This document shows positions 23,957 to 32,353 of a DNA stretch of 64,000 nucleotides, piece after piece (the stretch's first letter is position 1; every line of letters starts with the position of its first letter). The notes under the pieces were generated by a model, which searched no databases, was not told where the DNA came from, and saw only the letters and a list, made by a program, of their open reading frames with translations. Location: contig DASXFC010000046.1 of assembly GCA_036489775.1 (NCBI GenBank), positions 58,618-122,617 of the forward strand. Direction: 5' to 3'. Made by a program: the position numbers and the translations under genes. This DNA is from Bog-473 sp036489775 (GTDB taxonomy: Bacteria; Actinomycetota; Acidimicrobiia; Acidimicrobiales; RAAP-2).

Positions 23957-24883
23957 TTAGTGAGAGTTCCCGAGAAGATCGAGCACGGGGCCGACAGCGT
24001 CGATGAATCTGTCTCGGATCACGTAGCGGCTGATGCCCCAGCGCTTCTCGGACTCCAGTATCTGTGTCGTGATCTGATCCGGGGTACCAATCCACATGAA
24101 CGGAGCGTCGAGAAGATCGTCGGGAGAGGCGCCGGTGATGAGGTCGGCGAGCTTCTTCGCCGTACGTCGACGGTTGTCGGTGATCTCGACGTGCTGGACC
24201 AGCGCCTCGACCTCAGGATGGCGACCAGCCCGCTGGGCCACCGTCGCAACCTCACCACGGGAGCGGTCGAGTGCAGCCGGACTCCACTCGGCTTCATGGG
24301 AATGGCCGTCTGACAGCGTTTTCCCGAGCCCGGTTATACCGACGATGTCGGCATACTCAGCGGCAAACGCAAGGACTCGACGTCCATTGCCCCCGACCAG
24401 TAGAGGAATCGAGTCTTGGAACGGGCGAGGTTGGTTGAGTACGGCTTCGTGGAGCTGGAAGTGGGATCTCGACGTCGTTGCAGGTTCGCCGGTGAGCAGA
24501 AGACGCACGGCACCGACGAGTTCGATGAGTCGGTCGACTCGCTTTCCCGCCTGGGGGAATGCCGCGCCGAGCTTGGTCCACTCCGACGGCGTGTGGCCAG
24601 CGCCCACCCCGAAGACGGCGCGTCCACCGGACACGGCGTCGAGCGTGGCCAGCTCGGCCGCAAGGGTCAGTGGTTCCCAGAGCCCCGCATTGAGCACACA
24701 TGTGCCCAGACGGACTCTGTCGGTCACGGACGCCGCCGCGGCCAGAGCGACGAAAGGGGCCGCCAACGAGCCCGGATGATCAGCGACGTACAAGCAGTCG
24801 AAGGTAGATCGATCGATTGCTTTGGCCAGCTCGAGCCACTGGGCTCGGTCGACAAAGCGGGCTTGAACCGATACCTCAATCAT
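23957..24883 (-). CDS. LLM-class F420-dependent oxidoreductase-like protein
   Basis: Luciferase-like monooxygenase fold (TIM barrel) that usually binds cofactor F420 in actinobacteria. Family signatures are visible: SLAAPFVALAAAASVTDRVR, the GVGAGHTPSEWTKLG loop, IPLLVGGNGRRVLAFAAEYA. 308 aa is normal. The function is unknown; this is one of four LLM proteins in the window. It starts 52 bp downstream of the exonuclease stop on the same strand, with no overlap. Confidence 0.82.
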   Translation of the reverse strand: MIEVSVQARFVDRAQWLELAKAIDRSTFDCLYVADHPGSLAAPFVALAAAASVTDRVRLGTCVLNAGLWEPLTLAAELATLDAVSGGRAVFGVGAGHTPSEWTKLGAAFPQAGKRVDRLIELVGAVRLLLTGEPATTSRSHFQLHEAVLNQPRPFQDSIPLLVGGNGRRVLAFAAEYADIVGITGLGKTLSDGHSHEAEWSPAALDRSRGEVATVAQRAGRHPEVEALVQHVEITDNRRRTAKKLADLITGASPDDLLDAPFMWIGTPDQITTQILESEKRWGISRYVIRDRFIDAVGPVLDLLGNSH

Positions 24884-24935
24884 CGGTGACAGCTCATCAC
24901 AACGGGTTCGGACCGAGTGGATCAGAAAGAAGCAG

Positions 24936-25820
24936 TCATCCGGCCGCCCGTCGTTCGGCCAGCTTCGTGGCTCTCAGGGCCAGATTGGCCGCATCCATGG
25001 AGTCACAGATCTCGGCAAACTCTTCACTTGGTCCGATCCAGCGGAGGTCCTCGACCTGAGGCAGCAGTTCGCGCTCGATCTCGAGGGTGGCCAGATGTTT
25101 GAACAAGAGGGCCAGTTCGTAGTCCTCGACGAAAGTTGCAGCCAGCTTGGTCGCACTGCGGACGGTGACGTCCCAGTTCGACGGGTCGTGAGGGATGTCT
25201 TCGATGTGCAGCCAGCGGGCCAAGACTGCACTGGCAGATTTCGCGCCCCAGCCGGCGAGCCCGGGGAATCCGTCGGCACTGTCGCCCACCAAGGCGAGGT
25301 AGTCAGGAATCGAGCCTGGCGGAACGCCGAACTTCGCAATCACGCCCGCTTCGTCGGTGACCACGTCCTTGCGGCGGTCCAACTGCACCACGCGCTGACC
25401 CTGCACGCATTGCCCCAGATCCTTGTCGGGCGTGCAGATGATGACCTGCTCGACGGCGGGGTCGTCAGCCGCCACGGCCGCCGCGCTGGCCAGTGCATCG
25501 TCGGCTTCACCTCGCTCCATGGCCCAGACGGTGACGCCGAGTGCAACCAGGGCGTCCTCGAGCGGCCAGGCTTGGGACCACAGATCGGGATCAACTCCCT
25601 CCCCGGTCTTGTAACCAGCCCAGAGTTCATTGCGGAACGATTCGATGACGTGGTCGGTGGCCACGCCGACATGGGTGGCTCCGTCGCCCAGGAGCTGAAG
25701 CACCGAGCTGACCACTCCACGAACAGCCGCCACCTCCTGGCCAGCGGCGTTCCGGTGCGGAGGCGCGCCGAAGAAGTGCCGGAACAACTCGTAGGTGCCG
25801 TCGACCAGGTGGACTCGCAT
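24936..25820 (-). CDS. Stand-alone 5'-3' exonuclease (PolA N-terminal domain type)
   Basis: Flap/5'-3' exonuclease of the FEN superfamily acting on DNA or RNA-DNA ends. Acidic metal ligands are visible in MRVHLVDGTYELFR, in MERGEADDALASAAA, in IICTPDKDLGQCV and in LVGDSADGFPG, followed by the helix-hairpin-helix GWGAKSASAVLARW. 294 aa with no polymerase domain, as in other actinobacterial stand-alone homologues, which usually coexist with full PolA. CAGACT lies 7 nt before the ATG, a possible -10. Confidence 0.9.
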   Translation of the reverse strand: MRVHLVDGTYELFRHFFGAPPHRNAAGQEVAAVRGVVSSVLQLLGDGATHVGVATDHVIESFRNELWAGYKTGEGVDPDLWSQAWPLEDALVALGVTVWAMERGEADDALASAAAVAADDPAVEQVIICTPDKDLGQCVQGQRVVQLDRRKDVVTDEAGVIAKFGVPPGSIPDYLALVGDSADGFPGLAGWGAKSASAVLARWLHIEDIPHDPSNWDVTVRSATKLAATFVEDYELALLFKHLATLEIERELLPQVEDLRWIGPSEEFAEICDSMDAANLALRATKLAERRAAG

Positions 25821-25913
25821 TCGCGCCAGTCTGCCCCGTCCTGCCGCTGATGTACCTGTTGGCGGCTGGCGTCCGACGATTGCCCAGCCTGGGCCGGGTG
25901 GACCGTGGGCTTC

Positions 25914-27470
25914 TTACTCCGCGGAACTCACGGCAGCGAACTCGGACTCGATCTGTTCGAGCTCCGCCTCGCTTCCTTGGATCTTCGGACCGGTGAACCA
26001 CTTGCGGGCGCTGATCAGCCAGTACCCGCCGGAGAACAGAAGGACGACGCCCACGGCCACGGGGGCGTAGTTGAAATTGTCTCGGTTGATGCTGCCGAAC
26101 GCCACTTCGGGCAGCATGAACAACACTGCGATGAAGGCGACCCACGCGATGCCCAGCCAACCGATCAATGGACTCCAGCGGCCCAGACTCCACCGACCCC
26201 CTTGCCAGCTCTTTCCTTGGAGCCGACGCAGCAGCGTGGGCAGCACGTAGGCGATGTAGAGGCCGATGGTGGCGATGGAGGTCACCGCGGCATAGGCGAC
26301 GCCGCTCCACAGGGACGGGATGGCCAAGATGAACGCGAACACCACGCAGAACCAGATCGAGTTGGTGGGCGTGCGCGTGCGCGGGTTGATCTTGTGCCAC
26401 AGGCGGTGGCCTGGCACCGCGCCATCCCGGCTGAAGGCGAAGAGCATGCGGGAGTTGGCCGTGACCGATGCCATGCCACAGAAAGCCTGCGCGATTACCG
26501 CGATGAGGAGGAGGAGCTCCGCCCCCACCCGGGAGAGGGCGCTTTCCCAGATGGCAACCGGCGCCGCGGTGTTGGCGGCCACCGCGGCGTATTGCGCCGG
26601 TGAGGTCGGGATTACCGACGTGATGGCCAAAATCAGGATGAAGCCAGCGACCACCGAGATGGCGATGGAACTCACGATGCCCCGTGGTGCCGCCAGGTCC
26701 GCGTTGTGGGTCTCCTCCGACATGTGGGCGGAGGCGTCGTAGCCGGTGAACGTGTACTGCGCCATGAGCAAGCCGAGCATGAAGACGTACCAGGGCACAC
26801 CCAGAGTGGTCTGGTTGTCGAACTTGGTGAAGATGAACCCAACCGAAGCGTGATGGCTGGGAACGAAGAAGAGGACGATGGCAATGGTGAGGACGCCCAG
26901 GACGTGCCACCAGGCACTCACATCAGAGAGGAAGGAGACGATCCGTACGCCGAAGGTGTTGAGGATGCCGTGCACGGCCAGGATGCATGCGTAGACGATG
27001 AGGACGTACCCATGGCTGTCGCCGACATTGAGCGTCAGGTTCAAGAACACCGCGAAGAAGGTGGCGAATCCGTAGTCGATGCCGGCCGTGATGGCCACCT
27101 GGCCGAGCAGGTTGAACCAGCCGGTGAACCAGCTCCAGGCTCCGGGATTGTTCTTGGAAAGCTTGGCCGACCAGTAGTAAAGGCCGCCTGCGGTCGGGTA
27201 GGCCGAGGCGATCTCAGCCATGCCGAGTCCGACGATGGTGGTCATGATCCCGACGATCACCCAGCCCCACACGATGTCGACCGGACCGCCGTACTCCATC
27301 CCGAAGTAGTAGAGGGTCAAGCACCCCGAGAGCACCGAGATGATGGTGAATGACACCGCGAAGTTCGAGAAGCCGCCCATCCGACGGCGCAGCTCCTGGG
27401 CATAGCCCAGGGCGTGCAGTTGGGCGACATCGTCGCGTGCGGTGTCGCTCGGCCCGGACGTGGTTGACAT
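25914..27470 (-). CDS. APC-superfamily amino acid/amine permease
   Basis: Twelve-segment cytoplasmic membrane transporter of the amino acid-choline (ACT) subfamily. GGFSNFAVSFTIISVLSG near the N-terminus, the substrate region AEIASAYPTAGGLYYWSAKL and the conserved loop FTGYDASAHMSEETHNADLA followed by AAPRGIV identify it. 518 aa is typical. The ribosome site is GGGGGTCG. A TTGACA lies upstream at 27526-27531 on the minus strand but no good -10 pairs with it. The substrate (GABA, choline, ethanolamine or other) cannot be decided. Confidence 0.9.
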   Translation of the reverse strand: MSTTSGPSDTARDDVAQLHALGYAQELRRRMGGFSNFAVSFTIISVLSGCLTLYYFGMEYGGPVDIVWGWVIVGIMTTIVGLGMAEIASAYPTAGGLYYWSAKLSKNNPGAWSWFTGWFNLLGQVAITAGIDYGFATFFAVFLNLTLNVGDSHGYVLIVYACILAVHGILNTFGVRIVSFLSDVSAWWHVLGVLTIAIVLFFVPSHHASVGFIFTKFDNQTTLGVPWYVFMLGLLMAQYTFTGYDASAHMSEETHNADLAAPRGIVSSIAISVVAGFILILAITSVIPTSPAQYAAVAANTAAPVAIWESALSRVGAELLLLIAVIAQAFCGMASVTANSRMLFAFSRDGAVPGHRLWHKINPRTRTPTNSIWFCVVFAFILAIPSLWSGVAYAAVTSIATIGLYIAYVLPTLLRRLQGKSWQGGRWSLGRWSPLIGWLGIAWVAFIAVLFMLPEVAFGSINRDNFNYAPVAVGVVLLFSGGYWLISARKWFTGPKIQGSEAELEQIESEFAAVSSAE

Positions 27471-27559
27471 ACGACCCCCGATGAATGGCGCTGGTACCGC
27501 CTATGGGACCAGTCCGACACCCATATGTCAAGCATTCCGGGCTCTCGCCCGGAAGATCG

Positions 27560-28429
27560 CTACAGGTCGCGCAGCCCCGGGACCACCCGGTCACACACCT
27601 CGGTCACAAAGGTAACGGGATCGGGGGTCATAGGCATGACTTCGACCAATGAGACCCCCAATTCGGCGTATTCGGCCATGGAGGCCAAAAACTTGTCGAC
27701 GTCGTCGAGCGGGTTGACCATGGCCAAGATGGTCGTTTGGATCGAATGCGGGTCGCGGCTCTCCACCTCGCAGTGTCGGCGCAGGACGTCGATCTTGTGC
27801 CGGATGACCGATGGTTCCACCGCGAAGAGGTTGCAGGCGTCGGCGTAGCGGGCCACCAATCGGAGGGTCTTCTGCTCCCCGCTACCCCCGATCAGGACGC
27901 GCGGACGTGGAGATTGGATCGGTCGGGGGGAGCAGACGGTCTCGGCCAGCTGATAGTGGCGGCCGGTGAAAGGACCGTCGTCGTCACTCCACATCTGCAG
28001 GCAGATCTGCAACGTCTCCTCGAGCCGCTCGAACCGTTCGGACAAGGGTGGGAAGGGGACGCCGAGTCCATTGTGTTCGCGCTCGTACCAGGCGGCTCCG
28101 ATGCCGAGCTGGGCTCGGCCGGCCGAGAGGACATCGAGCGTCGTCACCACTTTGGCCAGGAGGCCCGGGTGCCGGTAGGTCACGCCGGTCACCAAGAGGC
28201 TCAGGGTCATGGTGGTCGTCTGCCCGGCCAGGAAGCCGAGAGACGTATAGCCCTCGAGCATCGGATCGGTGGCCGAGGCGAACGACTCCATCTGGAACCA
28301 GTGGTCCATCAGGGTGAAGGTGCTGCAGCCTCCGGCTTCTGCCGCGGCTGCGGTGGCGGCCAAGGTGGGGGCGATGCTCTCAGCCCCACCGGGGAAGGCG
28401 AAGTTCACGAAATGGATCCCAAGTTTCAT
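27560..28429 (-). CDS. LLM-class F420-dependent oxidoreductase
   Basis: 289-aa luciferase-like protein. MKLGIHFVNFAFPGGAESIA at the start, the loop GIGAAWYEREHNGLGVPFPP and PRVLIGGSGEQKTLRLVARY are characteristic of the F420-dependent subgroup that includes mycobacterial homologues. The ribosome site AAGGTGAGG precedes the ATG. It is divergent from the thioesterase gene, with about 50 bp shared. Function unknown. Confidence 0.87.
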   Translation of the reverse strand: MKLGIHFVNFAFPGGAESIAPTLAATAAAAEAGGCSTFTLMDHWFQMESFASATDPMLEGYTSLGFLAGQTTTMTLSLLVTGVTYRHPGLLAKVVTTLDVLSAGRAQLGIGAAWYEREHNGLGVPFPPLSERFERLEETLQICLQMWSDDDGPFTGRHYQLAETVCSPRPIQSPRPRVLIGGSGEQKTLRLVARYADACNLFAVEPSVIRHKIDVLRRHCEVESRDPHSIQTTILAMVNPLDDVDKFLASMAEYAELGVSLVEVMPMTPDPVTFVTEVCDRVVPGLRDL

Positions 28430-28466
28430 GGCCTCACCTTATGGTTTTGGATTCCGTCCGTCCCGC

Positions 28467-28472
28467 TACGGT
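28467..28472 (+). promoter_or_regulatory. -10 element TACGGT of the thioesterase gene
   Basis: TACGGT then GACGGCC then GTG at 28480. The 13-nt stretch from GGT to GTG recurs exactly in front of the gene at 35589, supporting a common leaderless design. Confidence 0.5.
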
Positions 28473-28479
28473 GACGGCC

Positions 28480-29319
28480 GTGGACAAGACCTTTCCCCGT
28501 GCACTCGATCTCGAGACCCTGGGTCTGGAGTTCGATGCCGACGGCGGACGATGTCGCTTCGAGCTGGTGCCCAAGGTGGCCCGGCATGACGGGACGCTCT
28601 ATGGCGGGACGGCGATTGCGGTGTCCGTGGCGGCCATGGAAGCAGTGTCCAACCGGCCCGCCCTTTGGGCGACCACGCAATACATCTCGACCGCCCAACT
28701 CGGGTCCACCGTGGAGTGCAGAGCCGAACTGCTGGCCAATGGCCGCAACATCTCGCAGGTGCAGGTCACTGGTCGCCACGAGGATCGGGTGTTGTTCATG
28801 ACCTTGGGATCGACGGCCACACCGCGGCCCGATGGTCTAGTCGGCCAGTACCAAGTGGCGCCGCAGATGACCTCGCCTGAGGAGAGCGGGCCGTTGAGCT
28901 TCGGGCCACCACCGAGCGGCTTCCGCGGCTTCACCCTTCAGGTCGAGTACCGGGAAGCCAAACCGTTGGTACGAGAGGCATCACCGCCACCACTGGCCTT
29001 GTGGGCCCGATTGACCGAGGGCCGTCCCATGACACCGGCCGGCCTGGCCTTCGTGGCCGACATGGTGCCGGGAGCCATCGCCCGTTCCGCCGGGAAGATC
29101 GGCGGCGGGGTCAGCCTCGACAACAGTCTGCGCTTCGCCGAGATTCCACCCGGGATCGACTGGGTGCTCTTGGATCTCCGAGCACAAATGGCTTCGGGCG
29201 CGCATGCGCATGGCTCGGTGGCCGTGTGGTCGCGTGACGGTCAGCTGTTGGCGGTCGGCGGACAGTCCGCCAACATGACCCGCATGATCAGGGCAGAGGA
29301 TCTGGACGCGCCGGCCTGA
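28480..29319 (+). CDS. Double-hotdog acyl-CoA thioesterase (TesB-like)
   Basis: Hydrolyses acyl-CoA thioesters; two hotdog domains in tandem (about residues 5-115 and 140-275). The first contains ARHDGTLYGGTAIAVSVAAM, the second LALWARLTEGRPMTPAGLAF with a catalytic-type acidic region. 279 aa fits the family. I chose GTG 28480, which follows TACGGT by 7 nt, over ATG 28441, which would begin only 12 bp from the divergent LLM start and add unconserved residues; GTG 28471 is a third possibility. Confidence 0.82.
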   Translation: MDKTFPRALDLETLGLEFDADGGRCRFELVPKVARHDGTLYGGTAIAVSVAAMEAVSNRPALWATTQYISTAQLGSTVECRAELLANGRNISQVQVTGRHEDRVLFMTLGSTATPRPDGLVGQYQVAPQMTSPEESGPLSFGPPPSGFRGFTLQVEYREAKPLVREASPPPLALWARLTEGRPMTPAGLAFVADMVPGAIARSAGKIGGGVSLDNSLRFAEIPPGIDWVLLDLRAQMASGAHAHGSVAVWSRDGQLLAVGGQSANMTRMIRAEDLDAPA

Positions 29320-29372
29320 CAGTTTCCGTTCACAGCGGTGGGGTATCGCTCGGAAAAGGGAAGGTGGCTCGA

Positions 29373-29639
29373 ATGAGTGATGCCCATACCAAATTGAACA
29401 ACGCCGTCCGTTCGGCTCGTCGGACCAAGCGCTCCGTCGGCCGGATCGTCTTTTCGGTTGCCGGCTTTTCGGCCGCCTATTTCCTCGATCCTGCACATGG
29501 TGAGGAACGGCGCAAGCAGTTGATGGGGTATCTGCACCGGGTTGGCGGGAGCCTCAATGAAGTCGTGTCCCAAGAAGCCGGGCCGATTCGTGATCTCCGA
29601 CCCGTCGAGGTGAGCGCCGCCGGATCCGGATCTCGCTAG
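29373..29639 (+). CDS. Small single-pass membrane protein (YtxH-like)
   Basis: 88-aa protein: basic N-terminus (KLNNAVRSARRTKRSVG), one hydrophobic segment (IVFSVAGFSAAYFLD) ending in the motif FLDPAHGEERRKQLMG. That motif recurs in many small actinobacterial envelope proteins annotated as YtxH-domain. ATG 29373 is chosen over GTG 29364; GGAAGG lies upstream. No function is assigned. It lies between the thioesterase and ceramidase genes on the same strand. Confidence 0.7.
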   Translation: MSDAHTKLNNAVRSARRTKRSVGRIVFSVAGFSAAYFLDPAHGEERRKQLMGYLHRVGGSLNEVVSQEAGPIRDLRPVEVSAAGSGSR

Positions 29640-29719
29640 GAAGCGACTCCTCGCCCGCCCCCGACCGGGGGCCCTGACGGGCAGTAGCGTGCGCCGTCGA
29701 TGAAACGAGAGACGCAGGT

Positions 29720-31681
29720 ATGAGCACGACCTATCTGGTCGGCCGCGGGATATCGGACATCACGGGTGAGGCCGCCGAATGCGGCATGCTCGGCTACGGA
29801 CGGGCTGATCAGCAGTCCAGCGGCATCCATACCCGCCAACGATCGCGAGCCTTCATCGTGGTGGACGAGGGAACGGGATCACGCGTGCTCATCGTGATCA
29901 ATGACCTCCCCTTGGTCTTCGACAGCGTCCATCAAGCGGTGTTGGCACGACTCCAGAGCAGCTTCGGTGATCTGTACGGCCCGGCGAACACCATGATCAC
30001 GGCCACTCACACCCACTGTGCTCCCGGTGGCTACTCCCACCATCTGCTCTACAACTCGAACACCAAGGGCTTTCGGCCGAAGACCTTTGCCGCGTTGGTC
30101 GACGGGATCGTGGAGGCGACTGAACGGGCCCATAGCGACCTGGCCCGATCCGAACTCTTTCTGGCTCACGGCGAGCTGCACGATGCCAGCGTCAACCGCT
30201 CTCGGGTGTCTTTCGAGCGCAATCCGGCCGAGGATCGGGCCCACTTCCCTGAGGCAATCGATCCGCAGACCACAGTGCTGCGCATGGTGCGGGAGGGCAG
30301 CACCGTGGGTGTCATCAACTGGTTCCCCACCCACAACACGTCCATGACCAATCAGAACCGTCTCATCAGTGCCGACAACAAGGGCTACGCCGGCTACCAC
30401 TGGGAGCGGGAGATCCACGGCCTCGATTACCTCGAAGATCCCGCGAATGGGCCGGACTTCGTCGGTGCCTTCGCCCAGACCAATGCCGGGGACATGTCAC
30501 CCAACCTCGACTTGAAGCCCGGCCACGGGCCGACCGACGACGAATTCGAGAATGCCCGCCTGATCGGACTGCGTCAGTACGACGCGGCGGCCGCCTTGGC
30601 GGCATCGGGCGGGCGACCGGTCGATGGTCCAGTGGACAGCCGGGCCCTCTTCATCGACCTGGCCGATCAAGAGGTGGAAGCGGCATCGAGCAGTGACGGG
30701 CGGGCACATCGGACCAGTGGTCCGGCCGGAGGTTCGGCCGCCTTCGCCGGAGCGTGGGTCGACGGCCCGGCCTTCCCTGGTTTCCGGGAGGGCCGCAATC
30801 CGTTCTTCGACTGGCCGGCCAAGATCGCCTACCGCCTCTTCCCGCGACTGCGGGATTCGCAGGCGCCCAAGGGCATCGTGCTGCCGGGTGGGGCGATCAA
30901 TCGATGGCTGCCCGTCGTGGCCCAACGGGTGCCGTTGCAGCTCTTGCGTATCGGGCCGCTCTACCTGATCGGGATCCCGGGCGAGGTGACCATCGTGGCC
31001 GGGTTGCGTCTCCGCCGCACGGTGGCGGCCATCGTGGGGGCGCCACTCGAAGACGTCTTAGTGGCCGGGTACTCCAACGGGTACATCCACTACGTCACGA
31101 CGCCCGAGGAGTACCTCGAGCAGCAATACGAAGGGGGGAGCACCCTCTTCGGGCGCTGGGAGCTGCCGGCCCTCCAGCAGGTGGCGGCGCGCTTGGCCGC
31201 GGCCCTGCGCGATGGCGTCATCCTCGATCCGGGGCAGGGCACTCGTGACTTGTCGGGACGCCACGCCAAGGCGGCGCGTCGCCGGCGGCGAGCCGATACG
31301 GCGCCGGAGGGCCGGAACTTCGGCGACGTGGTGACCGACGCCCGAGCCTCGTACCGCCCGGGACAACGGGTCGCGGTCGTCTTCGTGGCCGGCCATCCGG
31401 CCAACGACCTCCACCGCGGTGGGACCTATCTCCGGGTGGAAGCGCAAGAGGGTGGGCAGTGGCGCACCGTGCAGGATGACGGCGATTGGCACACCCGTTT
31501 CGAATGGGCCCGACGGCGGGGCGGCGTCTCGGAGGCCACGCTGAGTTGGGACATCCCCGAGGGAACCCCGGCCGGTGCCTACCGGATCCGCTACCAGGGT
31601 GATCAGCAGGACGAGGCCGGCCTCGTGCTCCCGTTCGAAGGATTGAGCTCGGCCTTCGAGGTGAATCCGGCCGGTCGATAA
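29720..31681 (+). CDS. Neutral/alkaline ceramidase family protein
   Basis: Zn-dependent amidohydrolase cleaving ceramide-type N-acyl lipids. The metal-site motif THTHCAPGGYSHH lies around residues 95-107, and the active-site segment NWFPTHNTSM with the conserved HNTSM follows near 200-207. GAFAQTNAGDMSPNL and the C-terminal immunoglobulin-like domain (from about 540) complete the family architecture. 653 aa is normal. Unlike Pseudomonas ceramidase no signal peptide is visible, so it may be cytoplasmic. TAGCGT 19 nt before a ribosome-site-like AGACGCAGG suggests its promoter. Thioesterase upstream and P450 downstream point to lipid turnover. Confidence 0.9.
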   Translation: MSTTYLVGRGISDITGEAAECGMLGYGRADQQSSGIHTRQRSRAFIVVDEGTGSRVLIVINDLPLVFDSVHQAVLARLQSSFGDLYGPANTMITATHTHCAPGGYSHHLLYNSNTKGFRPKTFAALVDGIVEATERAHSDLARSELFLAHGELHDASVNRSRVSFERNPAEDRAHFPEAIDPQTTVLRMVREGSTVGVINWFPTHNTSMTNQNRLISADNKGYAGYHWEREIHGLDYLEDPANGPDFVGAFAQTNAGDMSPNLDLKPGHGPTDDEFENARLIGLRQYDAAAALAASGGRPVDGPVDSRALFIDLADQEVEAASSSDGRAHRTSGPAGGSAAFAGAWVDGPAFPGFREGRNPFFDWPAKIAYRLFPRLRDSQAPKGIVLPGGAINRWLPVVAQRVPLQLLRIGPLYLIGIPGEVTIVAGLRLRRTVAAIVGAPLEDVLVAGYSNGYIHYVTTPEEYLEQQYEGGSTLFGRWELPALQQVAARLAAALRDGVILDPGQGTRDLSGRHAKAARRRRRADTAPEGRNFGDVVTDARASYRPGQRVAVVFVAGHPANDLHRGGTYLRVEAQEGGQWRTVQDDGDWHTRFEWARRRGGVSEATLSWDIPEGTPAGAYRIRYQGDQQDEAGLVLPFEGLSSAFEVNPAGR

Positions 31682-31689
31682 GACAAAAC

Positions 31690-31709
31690 AGACACTAAGT
31701 GTCTAATAT
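31690..31709 (+). promoter_or_regulatory. TetR operator AGACACT-A-AGTGTCT overlapping a TAATAT -10
   Basis: A perfect 7-bp inverted repeat with a 1-nt centre (31690-31704) shares its last base with the -10 TAATAT (31704-31709), which ends 8 nt before the GTG start at 31718. The position implies autorepression by the TetR product. Confidence 0.75.
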
Positions 31710-31717
31710 GTCCCACG

Positions 31718-32353
31718 GTGACCCTGACCCTCGCATCGGCGGTTGAGCGAGTTCCGGCTGCCTCGGGGCCGTTGAGTGCAACCGAGGAGCGCATCGTCAG
31801 CGCCGCCCTCCAGCTGATCGGCCGCCGCGGCGTGAAGCGGCTGGCCATGGCCGAGATCAGCGAGGCGGCCGGGGTCAGCCGGGGAACCCTGTACCGGTAT
31901 TTCCCGAGCAAGGAGTCCGTCCTCGTCGCCGCGGCCAGCTACGACGAGAGTCGCTTCGTGGGCGGGCTGGCCGCCGCCCTCGATGCCGCACCGGCACCGG
32001 CCGACCGGGTGCGGGCCTTCGTGGCCTTCTCGTTCGACTACATCCGGACCCACCCGTCACGGGCGCTCTTCGAGACCGAGCCCGAGTTCGTGCTCGTCTA
32101 CCTGCTCGGGCATCTGCCCCGCTTGCAGGCGGCGATCCTGGAGCAGCTGGGCGACGCGCTCGACGCCGTGCCCGCGGTGGCGGACGGCCGCCTGACCCGG
32201 GCCCAGGTGACCGACGTCATCGTGCGGCTCTTCGCTTCGAGCTGGCTGATCGCCGAGTCCGACGAGCAGGCCTTGGCCCAATCGATCGCCGACATCCTTC
32301 TTCCCACACCGAGTCGACCCAATGAGGAGGGAACAGGTGGACACCGTCGCTGA
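31718..32353 (+). CDS. TetR-family regulator (P450-linked)
   Basis: 211-aa repressor. Helix-turn-helix at about residues 22-68: ATEERIVSAALQLIGRRGVK followed by RLAMAEISEAAGVSRGTLYR, then YFPSKESVLVAAASYD. Start is GTG 31718, likely leaderless. Its 3' end overlaps the P450 gene by 17 bp, so the two are co-transcribed and the P450 should be under its control. A 15-bp palindrome covers its own promoter. Confidence 0.92.
   Translation: MTLTLASAVERVPAASGPLSATEERIVSAALQLIGRRGVKRLAMAEISEAAGVSRGTLYRYFPSKESVLVAAASYDESRFVGGLAAALDAAPAPADRVRAFVAFSFDYIRTHPSRALFETEPEFVLVYLLGHLPRLQAAILEQLGDALDAVPAVADGRLTRAQVTDVIVRLFASSWLIAESDEQALAQSIADILLPTPSRPNEEGTGGHRR

Noticed and set aside
27526..27531. TTGACA as a -35 for the APC permease
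   Set aside because: No acceptable -10 follows at 16-18 bp on the minus strand.
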